20,107 nucleotides of DNA from Oscillospiraceae bacterium (lineage in GTDB: Bacteria > Bacillota > Clostridia > Oscillospirales > Oscillospiraceae). Position numbers and translations under genes: made by a program. The notes beneath the pieces were generated by a model. That model did no database searches. It was given only the letters and a program-made list of their open reading frames with translations, and was not told where the DNA came from. Location: assembly GCA_020025295.1 (NCBI GenBank), contig JAHHSJ010000037.1:1-20107 (forward strand). Reading direction: 5' to 3'. Position 1 is the first letter of the stretch, and each line of letters opens with the position of its first letter. Below are positions 1 through 7,201 of the stretch, one piece after another.

Positions 1-249
1 GTGCAAGAATGTGCAAAAGTGTCGAAAAATACAAAAAGATAGGAGATACAAAAGAAAAGATCTTTATATAACTTTTTTGCGCAGCAAATTGCATTTGCTC
101 TGAAATTCAAAGAAAAAAGTAATTTTTGACAGTATTTTTATGAAAACGGGTCTGTTCTGTAGAGCGCTTTCCAAGCGGGGGAAATGGCTGCTCATTGTAA
201 AATCCAGTAAAAAGGTAGGAGATGTGCTTGGTGCAGCACCCAAAAGAAC
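1..249. other. AT-rich non-coding edge region
   Basis: No supportable gene. The first 140 bases are strongly A/T-rich. They hold a small hairpin (arms 83-89 and 93-99, 7 bp) flanked by complementary T and A runs (71-78 and 113-120), so a larger fold is possible, though neither strand gives a classical terminator. Short frames here lack a ribosome binding site and recognisable protein character. Confidence 0.5.
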
Positions 250-281
250 AAGGGCGGCTGTGCGATGGCACAGCCGCCCTT
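250..281 (-). terminator. Rho-independent terminator after the first sialidase
   Basis: A perfect 14-bp inverted repeat pairs 250-263 with 268-281 around a GATG loop. On the minus strand the GC-rich stem is followed by TTGTTCTTTT. It lies about 60 bases beyond the sialidase stop codon at 342. The plus strand also shows a short T run, so it may work in both directions. Confidence 0.9.
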
Positions 282-341
282 TTGCGGAGAAAAAATTGGT
301 TTGTTGGAACGAATTGCGTTCCAAGGAGAGCAGAAAGCTAA

Positions 342-3300
342 TTACTGCTCCTCTTTGCGCTTGTGGGAAATACCGAAGATGCCGGCACCGGAGAGAACAG
401 CAGTGCCAATCCACAGACCCAGAGCAGCGGGATCGCCGGTGGCAGGAGTGGTGGCATTGGGCTGAGAAGGCTTCTCAGAAGGCTTCTCGGAGGGTTTCAC
501 AGAGGGAACCTCAGAGGGCTTCTCGGGGGGGGTCGGCACATCCGGATTCTCGTTCGGAACGGGAGTGGAAGGCTCCAGCGGACTCAGCGGAATGGGGAGG
601 ACCACATCATCCACAGGCTGAGTGCCCGCTTCGTCCAAGAAGTTCTTGCCGCAGATTTCACAATGCCAGTAGAGAATGTTGCCTTCCGTGGTGGCAGTAG
701 GCTCAACACGCTCCACACGGGTCAGCTGATGCTTGGCAGAAACCAGATAAGCGGTGCCATCCACCAGAATATTGGCGTTGCCGCCCGTCAGAGCCTTCAG
801 AATGAGCGTGTTGGCAACCGTCGTTTCAACGGATGCGAGCGCTGCGTCTGCACGCATGACATGACTATAAGGGCTTGCGCCGGTGGAAGGTCTGGTCACA
901 TAGTAGGTGTCATTGTACTCAGCAACGATCAGATACTGACCGCCGTCTTTCAGCTCAGTAGTACGCACATAGCCGGGCAATTCCTTGCTGGAAGGTTCGC
1001 CGTCCTTGACGGGACGATACAGCAGGAACTTGCTGCCGGCAGCCAAATCACCTGCTACGCTGGAAGTGGCGTCAAAGATGTTTTTGCCGTTACGCCAGAA
1101 GTGCAGATATCTGCCGGCCTCAGACTGAATGAAGAAGGTGTTGTCTTTGTTTGCAATGAAACGAATCTGCATTGCCTGTGTAGCAGAGGGGAGACCACGG
1201 TTGCCTTCGGGATTCAGCCAAATATTGGAGCCGTCAGAACCCGTGCCAACGACCTGATACAGTTCACCGTCCTGATGGAAGGTGTACAAGGCAGAAGCCA
1301 GAGGCAGGGTGCTGCCGGTATAGGATGTATTAGTACCGGTATATCCCTGACCGCCGGAGATTGTCACAGGACTCAGTTCAGCGGAAATCACACTGGGATC
1401 GGAGTTTACAATGTCTGCGTTGGGACCGACGGACACGCTGTATTCATCCTGACAGGTCATTTCGACCGGCTGAGTGGGATATACAGACTCCACATGGATT
1501 GTGGTAACGATGCCGTTGGAGGTGAAGGAAGTAGTGCCTTCGCTGACGCCAATATAGACGACCTTGTCCTCCTTACGCTCAGCTCGCACGATGGAAGAAT
1601 CCAGTGCAGCCAGTTCTTCTGCGGAGGGCAGAGGAGCCAGCGTGTCCTCGTAGGAGTCGTACAGAGACACCGTCAGGTTACGCTTTCCGTCTACGACTGC
1701 GCCGGGAATCAGCTTGTCCAGAGAAATGCTGATGTACTGGGGGCTTTTGCCGTTTTCATACAGCAGGCCAATGGAGCCGTCCTCTTTCTGAGTCAGGCTG
1801 GAATAACCGTAGTACTGACCGGGTTTGTTGATCTCGTAGGAAGAAAGCAGACGCATGGTCTTGTCCTCGTTGAGAACGAAGGAGTAGATCTTGCCGTTCT
1901 GACGATCTGTGTTTCCGGTGGCAGCGGTGGAAACCATGATGATGTCCTGACCGTTGACCTTTTTGGAGTAACGGATGGCGGACAACTGGTTGTTGGTAGT
2001 TTTGGTTGCATCAGGCAGGTCAACGGGAGCGGAGTTTACTCGCCAAGTCTTGCTTGCTTCATCCCAAACATGATCGGTGTAGCGCAGGTTGCTGTGACCG
2101 TCCCGGTAGAAATGACGCACGGTGGTGTCATCAATCTGGACCAAAACACTCTCGCTGGACCAGTCACCGTCGGGGGTAGCCTCGTCAGAGCGCTTCCAAG
2201 TGTCTTCGCCGGGGTTCTTGTAGATAAAGCTGGATTTCTGAGTAAAACCATCGGAACGGTTGCCACTGGTGTAGCAGGGGAGCATGATGGTTCCATCTTC
2301 CAGACACAGTCCGGCACCGGGGCCGACGCCGTAGAACTTGACCAGCTTCTCTTTGTCTCTAACCTGAGGATTCAGGATGGTAGGAGCAGACCAAGTCTTG
2401 CCGTTGTCCTTGGAGGTGACCAGCCACAGGTAAGTGGCGTTGCGCACATGCAGGGCTGCACGAGTGTAGAAGACATTCTGCTGGACATACTGGTTGGTAT
2501 CCAGCTGCTGACAGTACATGGGCTTCTTGTCGCCGGTGTACAGACGGTAGTGCTCATCCACATAGTAGGCAGCGACCATCTTGTCGTCGCCCTTGGCGAT
2601 GACCGGAGCATACGCTCTGCCATCAGCCTCGACCGTTCCGAAATCACCGACATAGTAAGCGTAGTTGTTTGCGTTTTGACGGCTCTGGCTGGTGTACAGC
2701 ACCATGCGCTCTTTGCCGCCGATGGTTTCGTAGCCGGTGGATTCTTCCGCGCTTACGATATATTTGCCGCCGGGGAACACGTCGGTCAGGAGGTAGATGG
2801 TGTTGTCGTTGCCCTGAATCATCAGAGGATCGATAAAGGCAGAAGCCGAATAGTTTCTACCGCTGACGCTGTCGTTGAAATAGTTCGGGAAACTGTATTC
2901 CCAAGTTTTTCCGTTATCCTTGGAAACACTGAACAGGGTGTCGATGCCGTAGCCGTCCGGGCAATCTCTCCATCGGGCGTCAATCGCAGCGGCCAGCCAG
3001 CCGTTATTCAAGGTAATCAAGGCAGGAATACGGAAGGTCTGGCTGCCGCCGTTCTCGCCATTGATGAAGGGTTGATCCTGCGTCGTGCCGGTAGCAGGAG
3101 TGGGGTGATCGGGAGCCAGATGTTCAGGAACCAAGCCCTGAATTGCCCAAGTCAGCTTGTTCGTATTGGACAGGACAGATTCCACCGTGGAAGTGCTGCT
3201 GTTGCGTTCAGCGATTGCATCCTGAAGTGCAGCTTTCAGAGCGTCGCGGCTTTCCTGCGTATAGGTGGTGTTGTCCTTCACCTTTTCGGCGTCAGTGATT

Positions 3301-6300
3301 GCCTGATTCAGGCCGTCCTTGTTCACAACAATGGGAGCGTCAGCATCGTCCTTGGTGAACAGATAGACGGGCAGACCCACAGGACCGCTGGGACCCCAGA
3401 AGTTGGTGGTGAGTCCAGTGTTGGGTTTGTATTCAGAAGGATCACCGACCTTGTTGAGCACCAACGTCCGTCCGTTGGCTGCGATGGTAAAGGCGTTGTT
3501 CGCATTGGCGGTCACAGTAAATCCAGTAGGAGCAGAGGACAGCATTTGCGTGCCCAGAGACAAATAGAGGTCGTTGCTGCCCTTGAAGGTGTAGCCATTT
3601 CCGTTGCTCATAGTGAAATGGAGCTTATTCATGTCCAGAGCGGTGTCGTTCTTCAGCCACTTGGCAGAGACGGTCTTTCCGTCAGGAGCCACAGTCAGCT
3701 GGGAAACAAAGGTACCGGAGGGACACACGGAAGTGCTAATGCTGTTGCCGGGGTTGGCCTTCTGGTGTTCTGCGTCAGGATAGAACGCATACAGGTTGCC
3801 CTTCTGATCCACGCTTACGAACATATAGTACTTTCCGGCTTCCAGATTGCTGGAGGTTACCTGCGTGTAGCCGGGAATCTCCAGAGGCTTCACAACCTGA
3901 GCCTCGGTCGTGCATACAAAGTTTACGATGTTGTTTGCTCTTGCCTGCTGAGCAGAAACCGTATAGGTGAAGGTTTTGCCTGCGGGCAGATCTTTCAATA
4001 CAGCGGGCTTGCCGCCTTCAACAGTGATGCTGTAAGTGGCAGCGGTGTCCTTGTCGGTTGCAGTCAGAGTAACCTCAGAGAAGGCGAGAGAAGAGGATGC
4101 AGCCAGAGCGGCGGTATCCAAAGTGGCAGTGTTGCCTTCCACCTTAACATAGGGCTGAATCTGATTGTTGTTTGTCTGCGTCGTTCCCAGATTATAGGTC
4201 AGGTTGTACAGATAACTGCTGTCCTGAGCAAGCCCGGTGCCTTCCAGCAGCATACGGAACATCCAGACATGACCGAGGGCATTCGGATGCAGAGCGTTGT
4301 TAAAGACCAGTTCAGCAAGGTAGGGATGAGCAGTAAGCACATCATGCCAGACCTTGTATTGATCCACAACAGTCAGGTTCTTCTCAGCACCAACTTGTTT
4401 TGCCATATCAGCCTGAGCTGCATGAGCACTAAAGTTGTCCATTCGGCACACGGGAGTGCGCAGAATTACAGTTGCACCCTTGGCCTGAGCGGCGTTGACA
4501 ATTTTCTCTAGATTCGTCTTGTAGTTGCCTCTTTCACTGACGCAGTTGGCACCCAGCATCAGGAACACAACATCGGGATTGTATTTTTCCAGACGCTCCT
4601 TGAGATAAAGAACGGTATCTGCGGTTGCTGCGCTGGAAACGGCAGTGTTGATGACCAGATCATCGGTGCGGCCCAGATCGTCACGCAGGAACTTCTCAAA
4701 CAGCTGGCTGATGGAATCGTAGCCACGAGTGTGGGATGCACCGTGGGTGATGGAGTCACCCATAAACATCCAAGTCATGGGTTCGTCGGATTTCAGGCGG
4801 TTTGCCAGCTCTTCATTCACAGTAAAGCTGTGCTGCGTGGCAGCTTCGCCTTCCTTTACCGTGCCGACCATAACAGGCAGACGGGTCTGACCGTCGGTGG
4901 TAGTCAGAGTCAGCGTGGAAGCAGCGCCTGCGGGCAGATCAGCAATGGTAAAGCTGCTGCCGTTCGCAGTGCCGGTCAGAGTGTAAGACTCGGTGTTCAG
5001 CTCATAAGTCACATTGGAAATGCCCTTGGGCAGAGTGACGCTCAGGCTGTTTTTGCCGGCGGTCACGGCTGCAGCAGTCTTGGAGTACTGCGCAGGAGTG
5101 TCTGCATAAGAAAGGAAGGGGAAATTGGAGGGCACACTTTCGGCAGGATAATCGGTCGTGCTGCCATATACCGCATCACACAGCTGTCTGCCCAGTTCAA
5201 AGTGTCCACGGTCGGTCAGAGTGCCGTTTTCATTCACATAGGCAGAATCCCACGAAGCGGTAAAGTGATCCACCAGCTGTACACGGCCGATCACATCCGG
5301 ATTCAGGGAGTTCACAACTTCACGAGCGGCTTCGGCGTAAAGCTCGCCGTTTGCTACCGTGGGATACGGAGTCTGAATCACAGCAAAACCGGTGTTATTA
5401 CGCAAAGCCAGACTCTTATCAATGTAAGATTTCAGGTTGGTCTTGAAGGCTTCAATGCCGTCAGCACCGGCTTTGCAGTCTTCAACGCCGATCAGGTAAG
5501 CGGTGGCACGGGGATCCAGCTCACGCACACGCTCGTCAAACTTCGCCAGAGAGTTGGCCAAGGTTTGACCGTTTTTGCCCACATTGAATACAAAGCGATG
5601 CCGAGTGAGCCACTCATCGCGGACGGAAGCCTGCGTCCAACGAATGTATTCTTCAAACTGGTAAACATAGCTGCGGGCACCCTTCAAATCATGAACGCTG
5701 CCCTGCGTCACGCTGCCGCCGTCGAACATCCAAGTGTTGTTGGAGTCCTGTTTGTTAAACATCTGGTACATATCCTTACCTAAGACAACATTGGTGGCAT
5801 CGGGGTCGACCGTCTGATCGTTCTGCGTGTACAGATAGATCGGGAAGCGGGTGGTGGTAATACCACTGGGGCCCCAGAAGTTGGTATTGCCCTTCAGGTT
5901 GTTGGCACCGACAAACTCTTTAAGATCACCGCTCTTGTTGAAATCCAATGTGCGGTTTTCTGCGTTTTTAAGAACGAAAGAGTGCGTTTCGTTTTGAGTC
6001 AGGCTGAACGTGATCGGCTTGTTGCCCAGCATACCGCGAGTCATCACATTCAAATAGAGGCTGTTAACGCTTCGGAAGGAAACGCCGTTGCCGGTATTCT
6101 GAATGGTGAACCGCAGGTCGTTCACCTCAATCGGGGGATTTCCAGTAATTTCACGGTTTGCAGTCACGCTCTCCTTCGAAATGTTCAGCTTAGCAACAAA
6201 AGTGCCGGGAGCGGCATGGCTGTTCAGAATGGCACCGCCTGCATTTGCCGATTTCTTCGCAGGATCGGCATACAGGGCGTAAGCATTGCCGTTGCTATCC

Positions 6301-6701
6301 AAACTAACAATCAGGTAATACTTGTCTGCGCTCAACTCGGTGGTGGTAACCAGAGTGTAGCCGGGAATGACAGGAGCATCGACAGGTTTTGCTGCCAGAG
6401 TCTGTATGTCTGCCTCGGAATCAACCGTGTCCTCTGAAGGGACGGGGGAGAGTTCCTCAGGAAGCTCAGTGGAGTCCTCAGGAAGCTTGGCAGTGTCCTC
6501 GGGAAGGTTGGTGATTTCTTCCGGGGTGTCGGTAGCGTCCTCGGGGGTGGTGCTTGGGTCCTCGGGAACGCTGGGTTCGTCCTGCGTGACTGCAGGCGGT
6601 GGATCGATTGCCGTGCTGTCCGGCGCTTGCGCAAAAGCCGGAGTAGCCAAGGTAAATACCATGGCCAGCGACAGCAATAGGCTGAGTGTTCGCTTCATCA
6701 T
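342..6701 (-). CDS. Secreted wall-anchored GH33 sialidase with two SGNH esterase-like domains
   Basis: This 2119-residue surface enzyme is predicted to release terminal sialic acids from host glycans. Order: signal peptide 1-24 (AFA|Q); acidic heptad repeats 45-86; module A 112-300; SGNH domain 1 about 305-555 (S330, D497, H500); beta linker; SGNH domain 2 about 635-870 (GDS 648-650, GAN with N719, H805); beta linker; second module A from 942; FIVAR-like helices about 1125-1190; GH33 about 1215-1690; small beta domain; module B about 1780-1905; LPGY module from 1908; CxxC-type segment; Pro/Ser/Lys stalk; TPATG sortase-like motif 2085-2089, hydrophobic helix and KRKEEQ tail. GH33 marks: FRIP 1223-1226, Asp boxes at 1258 and 1428, and candidate catalytic residues R1224, R1243, D1249, E1517, R1533, R1600 and Y1633, placed by motif spacing as in clostridial NanI-type enzymes. 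The SGNH domains may be sialate O-acetylesterases (inference). Start: ATG 6701, AGGAGG 6 bases upstream; a second ATG follows directly. Confidence 0.93.
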   Translation of the reverse strand: MMKRTLSLLLSLAMVFTLATPAFAQAPDSTAIDPPPAVTQDEPSVPEDPSTTPEDATDTPEEITNLPEDTAKLPEDSTELPEELSPVPSEDTVDSEADIQTLAAKPVDAPVIPGYTLVTTTELSADKYYLIVSLDSNGNAYALYADPAKKSANAGGAILNSHAAPGTFVAKLNISKESVTANREITGNPPIEVNDLRFTIQNTGNGVSFRSVNSLYLNVMTRGMLGNKPITFSLTQNETHSFVLKNAENRTLDFNKSGDLKEFVGANNLKGNTNFWGPSGITTTRFPIYLYTQNDQTVDPDATNVVLGKDMYQMFNKQDSNNTWMFDGGSVTQGSVHDLKGARSYVYQFEEYIRWTQASVRDEWLTRHRFVFNVGKNGQTLANSLAKFDERVRELDPRATAYLIGVEDCKAGADGIEAFKTNLKSYIDKSLALRNNTGFAVIQTPYPTVANGELYAEAAREVVNSLNPDVIGRVQLVDHFTASWDSAYVNENGTLTDRGHFELGRQLCDAVYGSTTDYPAESVPSNFPFLSYADTPAQYSKTAAAVTAGKNSLSVTLPKGISNVTYELNTESYTLTGTANGSSFTIADLPAGAASTLTLTTTDGQTRLPVMVGTVKEGEAATQHSFTVNEELANRLKSDEPMTWMFMGDSITHGASHTRGYDSISQLFEKFLRDDLGRTDDLVINTAVSSAATADTVLYLKERLEKYNPDVVFLMLGANCVSERGNYKTNLEKIVNAAQAKGATVILRTPVCRMDNFSAHAAQADMAKQVGAEKNLTVVDQYKVWHDVLTAHPYLAELVFNNALHPNALGHVWMFRMLLEGTGLAQDSSYLYNLTYNLGTTQTNNNQIQPYVKVEGNTATLDTAALAASSSLAFSEVTLTATDKDTAATYSITVEGGKPAVLKDLPAGKTFTYTVSAQQARANNIVNFVCTTEAQVVKPLEIPGYTQVTSSNLEAGKYYMFVSVDQKGNLYAFYPDAEHQKANPGNSISTSVCPSGTFVSQLTVAPDGKTVSAKWLKNDTALDMNKLHFTMSNGNGYTFKGSNDLYLSLGTQMLSSAPTGFTVTANANNAFTIAANGRTLVLNKVGDPSEYKPNTGLTTNFWGPSGPVGLPVYLFTKDDADAPIVVNKDGLNQAITDAEKVKDNTTYTQESRDALKAALQDAIAERNSSTSTVESVLSNTNKLTWAIQGLVPEHLAPDHPTPATGTTQDQPFINGENGGSQTFRIPALITLNNGWLAAAIDARWRDCPDGYGIDTLFSVSKDNGKTWEYSFPNYFNDSVSGRNYSASAFIDPLMIQGNDNTIYLLTDVFPGGKYIVSAEESTGYETIGGKERMVLYTSQSRQNANNYAYYVGDFGTVEADGRAYAPVIAKGDDKMVAAYYVDEHYRLYTGDKKPMYCQQLDTNQYVQQNVFYTRAALHVRNATYLWLVTSKDNGKTWSAPTILNPQVRDKEKLVKFYGVGPGAGLCLEDGTIMLPCYTSGNRSDGFTQKSSFIYKNPGEDTWKRSDEATPDGDWSSESVLVQIDDTTVRHFYRDGHSNLRYTDHVWDEASKTWRVNSAPVDLPDATKTTNNQLSAIRYSKKVNGQDIIMVSTAATGNTDRQNGKIYSFVLNEDKTMRLLSSYEINKPGQYYGYSSLTQKEDGSIGLLYENGKSPQYISISLDKLIPGAVVDGKRNLTVSLYDSYEDTLAPLPSAEELAALDSSIVRAERKEDKVVYIGVSEGTTSFTSNGIVTTIHVESVYPTQPVEMTCQDEYSVSVGPNADIVNSDPSVISAELSPVTISGGQGYTGTNTSYTGSTLPLASALYTFHQDGELYQVVGTGSDGSNIWLNPEGNRGLPSATQAMQIRFIANKDNTFFIQSEAGRYLHFWRNGKNIFDATSSVAGDLAAGSKFLLYRPVKDGEPSSKELPGYVRTTELKDGGQYLIVAEYNDTYYVTRPSTGASPYSHVMRADAALASVETTVANTLILKALTGGNANILVDGTAYLVSAKHQLTRVERVEPTATTEGNILYWHCEICGKNFLDEAGTQPVDDVVLPIPLSPLEPSTPVPNENPDVPTPPEKPSEVPSVKPSEKPSEKPSQPNATTPATGDPAALGLWIGTAVLSGAGIFGISHKRKEEQ
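6444..6569 (-). repeat. Six 21-bp tandem repeats encoding Pro-Glu-Asp heptads
   Basis: Residues 45-86 of the first sialidase consist of six consecutive seven-residue units: VPEDPST, TPEDATD, TPEEITN, LPEDTAK, LPEDSTE, LPEELSP. At DNA level they give degenerate 21-bp units (CCTCAGGAAG and CCTCGGGAAG cores). They form an acidic extended spacer after the signal peptide. In-frame tandem repeats like this commonly vary in number between strains. Confidence 0.85.
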
Positions 6702-6707
6702 TTACAT

Positions 6708-6713
6708 CCTCCT
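6708..6713 (-). promoter_or_regulatory. Ribosome binding site of the first sialidase
   Basis: AGGAGG on the minus strand, six bases before the ATG at 6701. It fits the first of two adjacent ATG codons best. Confidence 0.9.
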
Positions 6714-6746
6714 CTTGTTAGGGAAACCCATTTAAGGGTCGCCTTA

Positions 6747-6806
6747 ATTGTAAATTCTGGAATGTACTGAGTTATCGTAAAATAGATGTAATTTACAATA
6801 CATTCC
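6747..6806 (-). repeat. Interleaved inverted repeats in the 5' leader of the first sialidase
   Basis: Two inverted-repeat pairs are interleaved: 6747-6756 with 6790-6799 (ATTGTAAATT and its complement) and 6759-6766 with 6799-6806 (GGAATGTA and its complement). The order A-B-A'-B' is not a simple hairpin and could form a pseudoknot-like RNA. One arm includes the perfect palindrome TGTAA-T-TTACA (6787-6797), which would suit a dimeric DNA-binding regulator. The block begins just downstream of the predicted transcription start. Confidence 0.6.
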
Positions 6807-6816
6807 ATTAAAAGAA

Positions 6817-6845
6817 ATGATACTCGTCTTTAAAAAATCTTTCAA
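6817..6845 (-). promoter_or_regulatory. Predicted sigma-A promoter of the first sialidase
   Basis: Minus strand -35 TTGAAA (6840-6845) and -10 TATCAT (6817-6822) are separated by 17 bases, each one mismatch from consensus. Transcription would start near 6810, leaving a leader of about 110 bases that contains the interleaved repeats. Confidence 0.6.
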
Positions 6846-7106
6846 TTCGCTAAATTGATGAAAAAACTTTTCTGTTTTAGTGCAAAAGACCCAAATGAAC
6901 CGGCGCAAAAAGATAATAAAACGACAAAAAATACAAAAGGATGAAAAATGTTCGTGCACGATGAACGAAGTGACGGATCAAATGATTGGAACACGATTCT
7001 GAGAAAAAAGAATATAAAATTACAGTACTTGGTAAAATTTCTGGTTTTTTACAGTGTGTTTCAAGCAGCTGAACTGCCGCAATGACATCTGAATGACGGC
7101 TGAAAT
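6846..7106. other. A/T-rich intergenic region without a supported gene
   Basis: Short minus-strand frames cross this stretch, but they lack ribosome binding sites, recognisable domains and ordinary composition (runs of Phe, Ile and Lys from A/T-rich DNA). I see only the upstream part of the sialidase promoter region here. Confidence 0.6.
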
Positions 7107-7135
7107 GGGACTGGACGGCAATGCCGACCAGTCCT
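7107..7135. repeat. Strong hairpin next to the operon terminator
   Basis: GGACTGG (7108-7114) pairs with CCAGTCC (7128-7134), and CGGC (7116-7119) with GCCG (7123-7126). They are separated by one A-A mismatch and capped by a 3-base loop, giving 11 paired positions. No convincing T run follows on either strand, so it may be a backup terminator, an RNA 3'-end structure or a REP-like element. Confidence 0.6.
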
Positions 7136-7154
7136 GAGAGAGCGGGGAGAAACA

Positions 7155-7195
7155 ACAGGGACGCCCAACCGTGTTCGCCGGTTGGGCGTCCCTGT
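7155..7195 (-). terminator. Terminator of the cobalamin-uptake operon
   Basis: A perfect 16-bp inverted repeat (7155-7170 with 7180-7195) has a 9-base loop and starts 7 bases past the stop codon of the last operon gene. On the minus strand it is followed by TGTTTCTC, an imperfect T tract. It separates the operon from the co-directional sialidase gene. Confidence 0.85.
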
Positions 7196-7201
7196 CTGTG
7201 G

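Noticed and set aside
71..120. Hairpin flanked by T and A runs as a terminator
   Set aside because: The 7-bp A/T-rich stem is not followed directly by a T run on either strand and no gene ends nearby within the window.
363..4511. Very long plus-strand open frame (over 1300 codons) opposite the first sialidase
   Set aside because: It is exactly antisense to an intact GH33/SGNH gene, has no ribosome binding site, signal or recognisable domain, and its composition mirrors the codon bias of the sense gene.
6440..6570. CRISPR-like repeat array
   Set aside because: The repeats are contiguous 21-bp coding units with no spacers, in frame within the sialidase.
6744..7155. Small minus-strand frames in the intergenic region before the first sialidase
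   Set aside because: No ribosome binding sites or recognisable proteins. They overlap the predicted promoter, repeats and hairpins.
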